A DNA stretch of 64,000 bases from Micromonospora carbonacea (lineage in GTDB: Bacteria > Actinomycetota > Actinomycetes > Mycobacteriales > Micromonosporaceae): positions 1,586,001 through 1,650,000 of the forward strand of contig NZ_JACHMZ010000001.1 in the NCBI RefSeq assembly GCF_014205165.1, read 5' to 3'. This document shows positions 1 through 9,409 of this stretch, in pieces. The position numbers were made by a program, and so were the translations under genes. The notes under the pieces were generated by a model that was not told the origin of the DNA, did not search any database, and saw only the letters and a list, made by a program, of their open reading frames with translations. Position 1 is the stretch's first letter. The number at the start of each line of letters is the position of its first letter.

Positions 1-953
1 TGGCCCAGGCCAGCCACCCCACCTACAACGCGGCGAAGCCGCAGGAGAGCGAGCCGACCGACCGAGAGGACGCCGCCACCAGCTTCGTGGTCGACCCCGG
101 CTCCATCCACAAGGCGATCACGTTCGGCGCGGCGCTCCAGGAGGGTGTCGTCACCCCCGACACGGCGCTGCCGATCCCCGACACCATCGTCAAGGGCGAC
201 ACCACGTTCCGCGACACCCACCCGGCGAACGGGCAGCGGATGAGCCTGCCGGGGATGCTCGCGTACTCGTCGAACGTCGGCACCATCGAGATCGCCGACA
301 AGCTCGGCCCGGACCGGCTGATCGACTACCAGAAGCGCTTCGGGCTCGGCCAGCCCACCGGCGAGGGCATCCCGGGGGAGGCCAGCGGCCGGCTGCTGCC
401 CGTCCAGTCGTGGAGCGAGTCGTCGTACGGGTCGGTGCCGATCGGGCACAGCGTCGACGCCACCCCGTTGCAGATGGCGGCCGCGTACGCCGCGATCGCC
501 AACAACGGCACGTACGTCCAGCCGCACCTGATCAAGGAGGTGATCAGCGGCAGGGACGGCAGCCGGACGCCGGGCAAGGCGCCGGTCACCCGCTCGGTGC
601 TCAGCCCGGCCAACGCGGCGGCGCTGCGCACCATGCTGGAGGCGGTCACCACCGTCGACGGGGCCACCGGCCTCGCCGCGGCGGTCCCCGGCTACCGGGT
701 CGCCGGCAAGACCGGCACCGGCATCCGCTACGTCGACGGCAAGCAGCAGCCCGGCGAGGTCGGCTCGTTCATCGGGATGGCCCCGGCGGACAATCCGCGC
801 TTCGTGGTGGCGGTCTTCGTGTGGAGCCCCGGTGGCGGGGGCGGGGCGGTCGCCGCGCCGGCGTTCCGCGACATCATGGGCTTCACGCTCAGCCGCAACC
901 GCGTCCCCCCGTCCGGCGCGCCGGCGCCCAAGTTCGAGGTCTTTCCGCGCTGA
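1..953 (+). CDS. ftsI: Peptidoglycan transpeptidase (class B PBP, FtsI-type), 3' part
   Basis: C-terminal 316 codons of a class B penicillin-binding protein; the gene begins before the window and the first complete codon is at base 3. All three transpeptidase motifs are visible: the SxxK active-site motif as PGSIHK, the SxN motif as SSN in AYSSNVGTI, and KTGTG in VAGKTGTG. The family cross-links septal peptidoglycan outside the membrane, working with the SEDS polymerase FtsW encoded further down. Its position directly before murE is the standard dcw order and is why it is called FtsI rather than another PBP2. The N-terminal membrane anchor and dimerisation domain are off the window. Confidence 0.9.
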   Translation, partial: AQASHPTYNAAKPQESEPTDREDAATSFVVDPGSIHKAITFGAALQEGVVTPDTALPIPDTIVKGDTTFRDTHPANGQRMSLPGMLAYSSNVGTIEIADKLGPDRLIDYQKRFGLGQPTGEGIPGEASGRLLPVQSWSESSYGSVPIGHSVDATPLQMAAAYAAIANNGTYVQPHLIKEVISGRDGSRTPGKAPVTRSVLSPANAAALRTMLEAVTTVDGATGLAAAVPGYRVAGKTGTGIRYVDGKQQPGEVGSFIGMAPADNPRFVVAVFVWSPGGGGGAVAAPAFRDIMGFTLSRNRVPPSGAPAPKFEVFPR

Positions 954-1030
954 CCAGGCACGGCGGGACATCATCGGTTGGTGGGGACGAACCACCGGGG
1001 CGGCTGTACGGTCGGAACCGGACGACCGGG

Positions 1031-1045
1031 TAGGGTCTGACGCCG
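1031..1045 (+). promoter_or_regulatory. Leaderless-type promoter of murE
   Basis: TAGGGT at 1031-1036 is followed after 8 nt by GTG at 1045. This -10-to-start spacing places the transcript start at or next to the start codon, as in leaderless actinobacterial mRNAs. No good -35 is visible. It suggests murE starts its own transcript inside the dcw cluster. Confidence 0.5.
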
Positions 1046-2568
1046 TGCCCGGCAATCCACGCCCACGTACCGTGACCGGAATCCGGCTCGGCGAACTCGC
1101 CGACCGGCTCGCCGTCGAGGCCCCCGAGGGGGCCGCCGACCAGGCCGTCACCGGGGTGACCCACGCCAGCCAGGAGGTCCGCCCCGGCGACCTGTACGCG
1201 GCGCTGCCCGGCGCCCGCCGCCACGGCGCGGAGTTCGCCGCCGCCGCGGCCGCCGCCGGCGCGGTGGCCGCCCTCACCGACCCGGCCGGCGCGCCGGCCG
1301 TGGCCGCGGCGGGCCTGCCGGCGCTGGTGGTGCCCGACCCCCGCGCGGTGCTCGGCGCGCTCGCCTCCGCCGTCTACGGCGACCCCACCGCCGGCCTGAC
1401 CGTCATCGGGATCACCGGCACCGCCGGCAAGACCTCCACGGCCTACCTGGTGGAGTCGGGGCTGCGCGCCGCCGGCCACGTAACGGGCCTGATCGGCACC
1501 GTGGAGACCCGGCTGGGCGACCTGGTCGTCGACAGCGTGCGCACCACCCCGGAGGCCACCGACCTGCACGCCATGCTCGCCGCCGCCCGGGAGCGCGGGG
1601 TCACCGCGCTGGTCATGGAGGTCTCCAGTCACGCCCTGGCCATGGGGCGGGTCGGCGGGGTGCGGTTCACCGTCGGCGGCTACACCAACTTCGGCTCCGA
1701 CCACCTGGACTTCCACGCCGACTCGGCGGACTACTTCGCGGCGAAGGCGCAGCTGTTCGACGGGCGCTGCGCCGTCGAGGTGCTCAACCACGACGAGCCG
1801 GCGCTGCGTCCGCTGTTCACCCCCGCCACGGTCAGCTACTCGGCCGCCGGCGACCCCACCGCCACCTGGTACGCCACCGACGTCGACGGCGAGGGCTACG
1901 CGCAGCGGTTCACCGCGCACGGCCCCGGCGGGGTGACCGTGCCGGCCGGGGTGGCGCTGCCCGGGCGGCACAACGTCGCCAACGCCCTGCTGGCCATCGC
2001 CGCGCTGGTCGGCGCGGGGGTGGACGCGGCGACCGCCGCCGCCGGGGTGGCCGCCTGCGGCGGGGTGCCCGGCCGGCTGGAGCTGGTCTCGGCGGCCGGG
2101 CCGGTGCGCGGGGTGGTCGACTACGCGCACAAGACCGACGCGATCGTGGCGGCCCTGGCCGCGCTGCGCGAGCTGAGCGCCGGGCGGCTGATCTGCGTCC
2201 TCGGCGCCGGCGGCGACCGCGACCGCGGCAAGCGGCCGGAGATGGGCGCGGCCGCCGCCCGGGGCGCCGACGTGGTGCTGGTGACCGACGACAACCCGCG
2301 CACCGAGGAGCCGGCCGGGATCCGGGCGGAGGTGCTGGCCGGGGCGTACGCCGCCGGCACGCCGGCCCGGATCGTCGAGGTGGCCGGCCGGCGTGCGGCG
2401 ATCGACGAGGCGGTCCGGCTGGCCGCCCCGGGTGACGTGGTCGCCGTGCTCGGCAAGGGGCACGAGCGTGGGCAGGAGGTGGGCGGCGAGGTGCTGCCGT
2501 TCGACGACCGCACGGAGCTGGCCGACGCGCTGCGCGCCCGCTTCGGGGACCTGGCGGGCCGGCGATGA
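1045..2568 (+). CDS. murE: UDP-MurNAc-tripeptide synthetase MurE
   Basis: 507 aa. Cytoplasmic Mur ligase that adds the third residue, meso-diaminopimelate, to UDP-MurNAc-L-Ala-D-Glu. The ATP-binding loop TGTAGKTST is at about residues 124-132, and the DNPR motif that selects diaminopimelate over lysine is present in VTDDNPRTEEP. GTG 1045 is chosen because a TAGGGT -10 lies 8 nt upstream; the open frame extends further 5', but that part has no family similarity, and GTG 1072 is a later alternative. The stop overlaps the murF start by 4 nt, implying translational coupling. Confidence 0.93.
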   Translation: MPGNPRPRTVTGIRLGELADRLAVEAPEGAADQAVTGVTHASQEVRPGDLYAALPGARRHGAEFAAAAAAAGAVAALTDPAGAPAVAAAGLPALVVPDPRAVLGALASAVYGDPTAGLTVIGITGTAGKTSTAYLVESGLRAAGHVTGLIGTVETRLGDLVVDSVRTTPEATDLHAMLAAARERGVTALVMEVSSHALAMGRVGGVRFTVGGYTNFGSDHLDFHADSADYFAAKAQLFDGRCAVEVLNHDEPALRPLFTPATVSYSAAGDPTATWYATDVDGEGYAQRFTAHGPGGVTVPAGVALPGRHNVANALLAIAALVGAGVDAATAAAGVAACGGVPGRLELVSAAGPVRGVVDYAHKTDAIVAALAALRELSAGRLICVLGAGGDRDRGKRPEMGAAAARGADVVLVTDDNPRTEEPAGIRAEVLAGAYAAGTPARIVEVAGRRAAIDEAVRLAAPGDVVAVLGKGHERGQEVGGEVLPFDDRTELADALRARFGDLAGRR

Positions 2569-3965
2569 TCCCGCTGACGCTGGCCGAGGTGGCCGAGGCG
2601 GTCGGCGGCCGGCTGGTCGCCGCCGATCCCGCCGCGCGGGTGACGGGCCCGGTGGAGTTCGACTCGCGCAAGGCCGGGCCGGGCGCGCTGTTCGTCGCGT
2701 TCCCCGGCGAGAAGGTGGACGGCCACGACTACGCCGCCGGTGCCGTGGCCGCCGGCGCGGTGGCGGTGCTCGGCACCCGGGAGGTGCCCGGCGTGCCGAT
2801 GGTGCTCGTCGGCGACGCCCTCGACGCGATGGGCCGGCTGGCCCGCGCGGTGGTGGACCGGCTGCCCGCGCTGACCGTGATCGGGCTGACCGGCTCGTCG
2901 GGCAAGACCACCACCAAGGACCTGATCGCCCAGCTCACCGCGCGGCTCGGCCCCACGGTGGCCCCGCCGGGGTCGTTCAACAACGAGCTGGGCCACCCGT
3001 GGACGGCGTTGCAGGCCGACGCGGACACCCGCTTCCTCGTGCTGGAGAAGGGCGCCCGGGGGGTGGGGCACGTGCGCTACCTGTGCGAGGTGGTGCCGCC
3101 GCGCATCTCGGTGGTGCTCAACGTCGGCGTGGCGCACCTCGGCGAGTTCGGCTCGGTGGAGAACATCGCGCTGGCCAAGGGGGAGCTGGTCGAGTCGCTG
3201 CCCGCCGACGGGCTGGCGGTGCTCAACGCCGACGACCCCCTCGTCGACGCGATGGCCGCCCGCACCGCCGCCCGCGTGGTGCGCTACGGCGAGGCCGCGC
3301 ACGCCGACGTGCGGGCCGTGGACGTGACGCTGGACGGGCGGGGCCGCGCCGCGTACACCCTGGTGACGCCGGAGGGGAACGCGGCCGTGCGGCTCGGGCT
3401 CACCGGCCGGCACCAGGTGTCGAACTCGTTGGCCGCCGCCGCGGTGGCCCGGGAGGTGGGCATGCCGCTGGGCGAGCTGGCCGTCGCGCTGGGCGAGCTG
3501 GGCCTGGTCTCCACCCGCCGGATGGACGTCTTCGAGCGCCCCGACGGCGTGACGGTGATCGACGACTCGTACAACGCGAACCCGGCGTCCACGGCGGTGG
3601 CGCTGCGCGCGCTCGCCGGGATGCGCGGCGCGGGACGGGCGGTCGCGGTGCTGGGCTACATGGCCGAGCTGGGGGAGTACGAACGACAGGGGCACCTGGA
3701 GGTCGGCCGGCTCGCGGCCGAGCTGGGTGTGGACCGGCTGCTCGTGGTGGGCGAGCCGGCGGCGCCGATCCACGAGGGCGCGACAGCGGTAGAGGACTGG
3801 GGAGGAAAATCGGTGCTGCTCACCGATCAGGCGGCGGCCGTCGAGGTGCTGCGGAGTGAACTACGGGCGGGCGACGTCGTCCTGGTGAAGGGCTCCCGGT
3901 ACCGCACCTGGGAGGTGGCCGACGCGCTGCGCGCCGACGCCACGGACGGGGGTGCCGCCGCATGA
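2565..3965 (+). CDS. murF: UDP-MurNAc-tripeptide D-Ala-D-Ala ligase MurF
   Basis: 466 aa, normal length for MurF. Adds D-Ala-D-Ala to UDP-MurNAc-tripeptide, the last cytoplasmic step of precursor assembly. The P-loop TGSSGKTTT is at about residues 109-117, followed by the Mur-ligase central and C-terminal domains ([12 protein letters not shown] is the typical C-domain motif). ATG 2565 overlaps the murE stop in an ATGA arrangement, and the stop overlaps the mraY start in the same way, so murE-murF-mraY are translated as one coupled block. Confidence 0.94.
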   Translation: MIPLTLAEVAEAVGGRLVAADPAARVTGPVEFDSRKAGPGALFVAFPGEKVDGHDYAAGAVAAGAVAVLGTREVPGVPMVLVGDALDAMGRLARAVVDRLPALTVIGLTGSSGKTTTKDLIAQLTARLGPTVAPPGSFNNELGHPWTALQADADTRFLVLEKGARGVGHVRYLCEVVPPRISVVLNVGVAHLGEFGSVENIALAKGELVESLPADGLAVLNADDPLVDAMAARTAARVVRYGEAAHADVRAVDVTLDGRGRAAYTLVTPEGNAAVRLGLTGRHQVSNSLAAAAVAREVGMPLGELAVALGELGLVSTRRMDVFERPDGVTVIDDSYNANPASTAVALRALAGMRGAGRAVAVLGYMAELGEYERQGHLEVGRLAAELGVDRLLVVGEPAAPIHEGATAVEDWGGKSVLLTDQAAAVEVLRSELRAGDVVLVKGSRYRTWEVADALRADATDGGAAA

Positions 3966-5098
3966 GGGCGGTGATCGTCGCCATCGGCGTGGCGTTCCTC
4001 GTCTCGCTCTTCTGCACCCCGATCGCGATCAAGGTGTTCGCCCGGCTGAAGGCCGGCCAGCCGATCCGATCGAACCTCGGGCTCGCCAGCAACGAGGGCA
4101 AGAAGGGCACGCCGACGATGGGCGGCGTGGTCTTCATCCTGGCCACCGTCATCGCGTACGTCGCCGGGCACCTCGCCCTGACCACCCTGCCGGACGCGCA
4201 GATCGCCCAGGTCGAGCCGACGATCACCGCGCTGGTCCTGCTGGGCCTGATGGTGTTCTCCGGCGCGGTCGGCTTCATCGACGACTTCCTCAAGGTCCGC
4301 AAGCGGAACAGTGGCGGCCTCAACAAGCGGGGCAAGCTGGCCGGGCAGATCCTGGTCGGCGCGGCCTTCGGCGTCGTCGCGCTCTACTTCCCCAGCAGCA
4401 TGACCGACGCCAGCGGGGCGGCCACCAACACCGAGACCGTGGGCGCGACCACGCTGAGCTTCATTCGGGACATCCCCGCGCTGGACGTCACCAAGATCGG
4501 CGCGGTGGTCATCTTCATCTTCGTGGTGATGGCGGCCACCAACGGCGTGAACCTCACCGACGGCCTGGACGGCCTGGCCACCGGCGCGTCGGTGATGGTC
4601 CTCGCCGCGTACGCGCTGATCGCGTTCTGGCAGTACCGGCACTGGTGCGCCGACCCGTCGTACACGGCGAACCCCGACAACTACTGCTACACCGTGCGGG
4701 ACCCGCTGGAGATCGCGCTGATCGCCGGGGCGGCGGCCGGGGCCTGTGTGGGCTTCCTGTGGTGGAACACCTCGCCGGCCCGGATCTTCATGGGCGACAC
4801 CGGCGCGCTCGGCCTGGGCGGCCTGATCGCCGGCATGGCGATGTCCACCCGCACCATCCTGCTGCTGCCGATCATCGGCGGGCTCTTCGTGATCATCACG
4901 ATGTCGGTCGTCATCCAGATCATCTCGTTCCGCACCACCGGCAAGCGGGTGTTCCGCATGTCGCCGTTGCAGCACCACTTCGAGCTCGCGGGGTGGAGCG
5001 AGGTCAACATCGTGGTCCGGTTCTGGATCATCGCGGGGATCGGCGTGGCCATCGCGCTCGGCCTGTTCTACAGCGACTTCCTCGCCGCGATGGGCTGA
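3962..5098 (+). CDS. mraY: Phospho-MurNAc-pentapeptide translocase MraY
   Basis: 378 aa polytopic membrane enzyme that transfers phospho-MurNAc-pentapeptide to undecaprenyl phosphate, making lipid I. Family motifs are seen: FIDDFLK in the first third, [12 protein letters not shown] in the middle, and [14 protein letters not shown] and the LQHHFE motif towards the end; about ten hydrophobic segments. Start ATG 3962 overlaps the murF stop. Unlike the usual dcw order it is not followed by murD: a CCCG simple repeat and a 52-bp repeat element follow, then ftsW. Confidence 0.94.
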   Translation: MRAVIVAIGVAFLVSLFCTPIAIKVFARLKAGQPIRSNLGLASNEGKKGTPTMGGVVFILATVIAYVAGHLALTTLPDAQIAQVEPTITALVLLGLMVFSGAVGFIDDFLKVRKRNSGGLNKRGKLAGQILVGAAFGVVALYFPSSMTDASGAATNTETVGATTLSFIRDIPALDVTKIGAVVIFIFVVMAATNGVNLTDGLDGLATGASVMVLAAYALIAFWQYRHWCADPSYTANPDNYCYTVRDPLEIALIAGAAAGACVGFLWWNTSPARIFMGDTGALGLGGLIAGMAMSTRTILLLPIIGGLFVIITMSVVIQIISFRTTGKRVFRMSPLQHHFELAGWSEVNIVVRFWIIAGIGVAIALGLFYSDFLAAMG

Positions 5099-5100
5099 GC

Positions 5101-5126
5101 CGCCCGCCCGCCCGCCCGCCCGCCCG
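5101..5126. repeat. CCCG tetranucleotide tract
   Basis: About six uninterrupted CCCG units directly after the mraY stop codon. This is a slippage-prone simple repeat. It lies between mraY and the two-hairpin element at 5162, in the place where murD would normally be. Confidence 0.7.
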
Positions 5127-5161
5127 GCGCGGCCCGGCACCGTTCGCGCGGCGCGCCGGGC

Positions 5162-5214
5162 GTTAAGAAGGGGCCCCTGCTATGCAGAATGCGTTAACAG
5201 GGGGCCCCTCCTTT
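5162..5214 (+). repeat. Two-hairpin intergenic repeat, copy R1 (divergent)
   Basis: About 53 bp: GTTAAGAAGGGGCCCCT arm, a short linker ending AATGC, then GTTAACAGGGGGCCCCTCC. It is the most divergent of four related copies in the window (others at 31203, 44934, 54968). It sits between mraY and ftsW and can form two GC-rich hairpins. A terminator or a REP/MITE-like element is likely; which of the two cannot be decided here. Confidence 0.65.
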
Positions 5215-5281
5215 CGCCCGGCGACACGCCGACCACGGCGTTCGGCCGGAACGGGCCGCCCGCATTGGCGATGATGGGCGG

Positions 5282-6814
5282 GTGGGGGAGGACCGAGGCA
5301 CCAGCGCGACAACGACCGACACGGCCGGGCGACGCGGCCCGGGGGGCGGCCGGGGGGCCGACCCGCCGGCCGCCGCGCCGGGGTTCGGCCTGGACGCCGC
5401 CGGCGGGCTGGCCGCGCTGCGGGGCCTGCTGGCCCGCCCGCTGGCCTCCTACTATCTGCTGATCTCCAGTGCCGGCCTGCTGCTGGTCATCGGCCTGACC
5501 ATGGTCTTCTCGGCCACCAGCGTGAAGAACTACGCCGAGGAGGGCAACGCCTTCGCCGACGCCACCCAACAGGCGATCTTCGCGGTGATCGGGGTGGTGG
5601 CGTTCTGGGTGTGCCAGCGGCTGCCGGCGAGCACCTACCGGTCGGTGGCCGGCACGGCGCTCGGCATCGCCGTGGTGCTGCTGCTGGTGCTCAACCTGCT
5701 GCTCGCGCTCGACTCGTTCTTCGGGGTGAAGCGGGTGGGGCCGCTGGAGGCCAACCTGCTGTGGCTGTTCGTCGGCGGCGTCCAACTCCAACCCTCCGAG
5801 CTGGCGAAGTTCGCGCTGGTGCTGTGGGGCGCCGACGTGCTGGCCCGCAAGGGCGCCCGGCTCGGCTGGTGGAAGGAGCTGGCCACCCCGCTGTTCCCCG
5901 TGGTCGCGCTGCTGTTCGTGCTGGTCGGCTACAACGACGTCGGCACGATGCTCTGCCTGCTGGCCCTCGTCGTCGGCCTGCTCTGGGCGGCCGGGGTGCG
6001 CGCCAAGGTCTTCGCCGTGCTGTCGGTGATCGGGCTGGTCGGCATCGGGCTGCTCGTCGCCGCCGCCTCGCTCGGCGCGGGCTCGGGGGCGAAGGGCGAG
6101 GAGAACTACCGGCTGGCCCGGCTCACCATCTTCTTCAATCCGCCCGAGCCCAGGGACTGCTTCGAGACGTGGTGCTACCAGCTCGTCCAGGGCCGCAACG
6201 CCATCGAGCACGGCGGCTGGTTCGGCGTCGGGCTGGGCAAGAGCAGCTTCAAGTTCGGCTGGCTGCCGGAGGCGCACAACGACTTCATCTTCGCCGTCCT
6301 CGCCGAGGAGCTGGGCGTGGTCGGCTGCGTGGTGCTGATCACCCTGTTCGCGGTGCTCGGCTACACCGGGCTGCGCATCGCCCGGCGGGTCGAGGACCCG
6401 TTCCGCCGGCTCGCCGCCGCCGGCGCGACCACCTGGCTGGTCGGCCAGGCGATCATCAACATCGGTGGGGTCATCGGCCTGACGCCGATGACCGGCGTGC
6501 CGCTGCCGTTCATCTCCGACGGCGGAAGCGCCCTGGTGGTGACCATGGCGGCGGTGGGGATGCTCGCCTCGTTCGCCCGCTGCGAACCCGACGCGGCCCG
6601 AGCCCTGCATGCCCGTCCGCCCGCCCGATGGGTCCGACTACTCTGGGCCCCGTTGCCGCCGCTTCCCGGCCGGCGCCGTCGCCCGGCGTCGCCACCGGCG
6701 GACCGTGGGTCCGTGCCCCGGTCGCGGGCGCGGCGCGAGGACGACCAGGCCGCATCCCGTGGCGCCCGGCCGGACCGGGCCCGGGGCGGGACGGCGAGCG
6801 AGAGGAGACGCTGA
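5282..6814 (+). CDS. ftsW: Septal SEDS peptidoglycan polymerase FtsW
   Basis: 510 aa. SEDS family glycosyltransferase that polymerises lipid II at the division site with its cognate class B PBP. About ten membrane segments; the catalytic-loop region reads WFGVGLGKSSFKFGW then LPEAHNDFIF, containing the conserved aspartate, and PLPFISDGGSALV closes the fold. GTG 5282 has a GATGAT hexamer 6 nt upstream, so translation may be leaderless. The last 70 or so residues form an Arg/Pro-rich tail beyond the conserved core. The stop overlaps the murG ATG by 1 nt. Confidence 0.9.
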   Translation: MGEDRGTSATTTDTAGRRGPGGGRGADPPAAAPGFGLDAAGGLAALRGLLARPLASYYLLISSAGLLLVIGLTMVFSATSVKNYAEEGNAFADATQQAIFAVIGVVAFWVCQRLPASTYRSVAGTALGIAVVLLLVLNLLLALDSFFGVKRVGPLEANLLWLFVGGVQLQPSELAKFALVLWGADVLARKGARLGWWKELATPLFPVVALLFVLVGYNDVGTMLCLLALVVGLLWAAGVRAKVFAVLSVIGLVGIGLLVAAASLGAGSGAKGEENYRLARLTIFFNPPEPRDCFETWCYQLVQGRNAIEHGGWFGVGLGKSSFKFGWLPEAHNDFIFAVLAEELGVVGCVVLITLFAVLGYTGLRIARRVEDPFRRLAAAGATTWLVGQAIINIGGVIGLTPMTGVPLPFISDGGSALVVTMAAVGMLASFARCEPDAARALHARPPARWVRLLWAPLPPLPGRRRRPASPPADRGSVPRSRARREDDQAASRGARPDRARGGTASERRR

Positions 6815-7920
6815 TGGGTCCGCTGCGTTCGGTGGTGCTCTGCGGAGGGGGCACGGGTGGCCACATCTACCCGCTGCTCGCCTTCGCCGACTGCCTGCGC
6901 CGACACGACCCGGGCGTCCGGATCACCTGCCTCGGCACACCGAAGGGCCTGGAGAACGAGCTGATCCCGCCGGCCGGCTACGACCTGCGGCAGATCCCGG
7001 CCTACCAGCTGCCCCGGTCGGTGAACATGAGCCTGGTCCGCACCCCCGACCGGATGTGGAAGGCGGCCCGCGCGGCGGGCAAGGTGATCGACGAGGTCCG
7101 GGCCGACGTGGTCGTCGGCTTCGGCGGGTACGTCTCCGTGCCCGGCTACCTGGCCGCCTGGCGGCGCGAGCTGCCGATCGTCATCCACGAGGTGAACGTG
7201 CCGCCGGGGGTGGCCAACCGGCTCGGCATGAAGTTCACGAGCAACGTCGCGGTGGGCTTCCCGCACCAGCCGGCGCAGGCCGAGGCGCTGCGCGACGCCC
7301 GGGTGGTCGGGGTGCCGCTGCGCCGGGGCATCGCCGGGCTGGACCGGGCGGCCAACGCCGCCGCCGCGCGCGCCCACTTCGGACTCCGGCCGGACCTGCC
7401 GGTCCTCTTCGTCGCCGGCGGCTCGCAGGGCGCCCGGTCGATCAACCTCGCCGTCGCGGGCGCGGCCAAGGAGCTGGCCCGGCACGGCGTGCAGGTGCTG
7501 CACGTGATGGGCGCCCGCAACGAGCCGGTGCCGGTCCCCAGCGACCTGCCGGTGCCGTACGTGACGCTGCCCTACCTGTCCCAGATGGAGATCGGCTACG
7601 CCGCCGCCGACCTGATGCTCGGCCGGGGCGGGGCGATGACCTGCGCGGAGGTCGCCGCGATCGGGCTGCCCACCGTCTACGTGCCGTACCCGCACAGCAA
7701 CCAGGAGCAGAAGCGCAACGCGCTGCCCGTGGTGGAGGCCGGCGGCGGGCTGCTCGTGGACGACGCCGAGCTGACCCCGGACTGGGTGGAGCGCACCATC
7801 ATCCCGCTGATCCGCGACCCGCACCGGCTCGCCGCGATGGGCGCCGCCGCGGCGGCGTACGGGCGGCGCGACGGCGACGAGGCGCTGCTGAACTTCGTCT
7901 ACGAGGCGGTGGCCCGATGA
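6814..7920 (+). CDS. murG: Lipid II synthase MurG (GlcNAc transferase)
   Basis: 368 aa GT28 glycosyltransferase that adds GlcNAc from UDP-GlcNAc to lipid I on the inner membrane face. The N-terminal glycine loop GGTGGH is at residues 12-17, a second G-rich stretch is GFGGYVS, and the UDP-GlcNAc-binding part includes GGSQGARSIN and GRGGAMTCAE. ATG 6814 is preceded by GAGAGGAG and overlaps the ftsW stop (TGATG). The frame is open far upstream, but only inside ftsW. Confidence 0.94.
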   Translation: MGPLRSVVLCGGGTGGHIYPLLAFADCLRRHDPGVRITCLGTPKGLENELIPPAGYDLRQIPAYQLPRSVNMSLVRTPDRMWKAARAAGKVIDEVRADVVVGFGGYVSVPGYLAAWRRELPIVIHEVNVPPGVANRLGMKFTSNVAVGFPHQPAQAEALRDARVVGVPLRRGIAGLDRAANAAAARAHFGLRPDLPVLFVAGGSQGARSINLAVAGAAKELARHGVQVLHVMGARNEPVPVPSDLPVPYVTLPYLSQMEIGYAAADLMLGRGGAMTCAEVAAIGLPTVYVPYPHSNQEQKRNALPVVEAGGGLLVDDAELTPDWVERTIIPLIRDPHRLAAMGAAAAAYGRRDGDEALLNFVYEAVAR

Positions 7921-7954
7921 GGGGCGCGGCCGTCGCGACCGGAAGGTGCCCGTC

Positions 7955-9409
7955 ATGAACACCGCGCAGTTCACCCCGGCCGGGACGCTGACCGCCGAGG
8001 ACCTGGGCCGGATCCACCTGATCGGGGTCGGCGGCGTCGGCATGAGCGGGCTGGCCCGGCTCTTCCTCACCCGGGGCCTGCCGGTCTCCGGCAGCGAGCT
8101 GCGCGAGTGGCCGTCGCTGGCCGGGATGCGGGCGCTGGGCGGGACCGTCCACATGACCCACGAGCCGTCCAACCTCGACGGCGTCGACACGGTCGTCTAC
8201 TCCTCGGCGATCCCGCAGGACCACGTGGAGATGGTGGAGGCGCGGCGGCGCGGGCTGCGGGTGCTGCACCGCTCCGAGGCCCTCGCGGCGGCGATGACGG
8301 GCCGCCGCACGGTGGCGATCGCCGGCACCCATGGCAAGACCACCACCACCTCGATGGTGACGATGGTGCTCCAGCAGGCCGGCGCCGATCCGTCCTTCGT
8401 GATCGGTGGGGAGATCTCCGAGGTCGGCTCCGGGGCGCACCACGGCACCGGCGAGCACTTCGTGGTCGAGGCGGACGAGAGCGACCGCTCGTTCCTCATC
8501 TACCGCCCGTACGTATCGGTGATCACCAACATCGAGGCCGACCACCTCAACACGTACGGGGACCTGGCCACGCTGGAGGCGGCGTTCGCCGAGTTCGCCC
8601 GGCTCACCGACCCCGACGGGTTCATCGTCACCTGCGCCGACGACCCGGGCGGGCGGCGGCTGGCGCAGACGCTGCGGGCCGAGGGCCGCCGGGTGCACAC
8701 GTACGGCGAGGCGGCCGACGCCGACCTGCGGCTGAGCGAGGTCGTCTCCTCCGCGCAGGGGGTGCGCTACCTCGCCGAGATCGACGCGCGGTCGCTGGGC
8801 GAGTTCCGGCTGCCGGTGCCGGGTCGGCACATGGGGCTCAACAGCGCGTCGGCGGTGCTCACCGCGTACCTGCTGGGGTTGCCCGTCGAGGCGGCGGAGG
8901 CCGCGCTCGCGGCGTTTCCCGGGGTGCGGCGGCGCTTCGAGCGCAAGGGCGTCGCCGACGGCGTGCTGGTCTACGACGAGTACGCCTACCACCCGACCTC
9001 GATGACGCTGGCCATGCGGACGCTGCGCGAGGTGGCCGGCGAGGGGCGGCTGCTCGTGGTGTTCCAGCCCTACCGGCTCTACCGCACCCGCGACCTCCAG
9101 GCGGAGATCGCCGCCGCCCTCGGCCTCGCCGACGAGCTGGTGCTGCTGGAGGTCTTCGGCCCCGGCGAGCTGCGCCAGCCGGGGGAGGGCTCGGCGGCGC
9201 TGGTGGAGGCGGTGCCCCTGCCGGCCGACCGGAAGGTCTTCGTCGGCTCCTGGGAGGACGCGCCGGTCGAGGTGGCCCGCCGGGCCCGCCCGGGCGACGT
9301 GGTGGTGACGATGGGCGCCCCGCCGATCTCGCTGCTGGGCGACGAGCTGCTGGCGGCCCTGTCGGCCCGCGCCGGTGACGCGGGCGGCTCGGCGGCCACC
9401 GCCGGATGA
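7955..9409 (+). CDS. murC: UDP-MurNAc L-alanine ligase MurC
   Basis: 484 aa. First amino-acid ligase of the Mur pathway, joining L-Ala to UDP-MurNAc. Rossmann-like N-domain with GVGGVGMSGLA (about 24-34), ATP loop AGTHGKTTTT (about 123-132), and the C-domain motif DEYAYHPTS where most homologues have DDYxHHPT. ATG 7955 is preferred over GTG 7946 because GGAAGG at 7941-7946 is correctly spaced from it and would overlap the GTG. The stop overlaps ftsQ (ATGA). Confidence 0.93.
   Translation: MNTAQFTPAGTLTAEDLGRIHLIGVGGVGMSGLARLFLTRGLPVSGSELREWPSLAGMRALGGTVHMTHEPSNLDGVDTVVYSSAIPQDHVEMVEARRRGLRVLHRSEALAAAMTGRRTVAIAGTHGKTTTTSMVTMVLQQAGADPSFVIGGEISEVGSGAHHGTGEHFVVEADESDRSFLIYRPYVSVITNIEADHLNTYGDLATLEAAFAEFARLTDPDGFIVTCADDPGGRRLAQTLRAEGRRVHTYGEAADADLRLSEVVSSAQGVRYLAEIDARSLGEFRLPVPGRHMGLNSASAVLTAYLLGLPVEAAEAALAAFPGVRRRFERKGVADGVLVYDEYAYHPTSMTLAMRTLREVAGEGRLLVVFQPYRLYRTRDLQAEIAAALGLADELVLLEVFGPGELRQPGEGSAALVEAVPLPADRKVFVGSWEDAPVEVARRARPGDVVVTMGAPPISLLGDELLAALSARAGDAGGSAATAG

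Noticed and set aside
832..1044. Longer murE start upstream of GTG 1045
   Set aside because: The added sequence overlaps the ftsI end and has no MurE similarity; the -10 box at 1031 marks the start instead.
889..2463. 524-codon open frame on the minus strand opposite murE
   Set aside because: Very high GC keeps antisense frames open. The translation is Gly/Arg/His-rich without any domain, and murE on the plus strand is certain.
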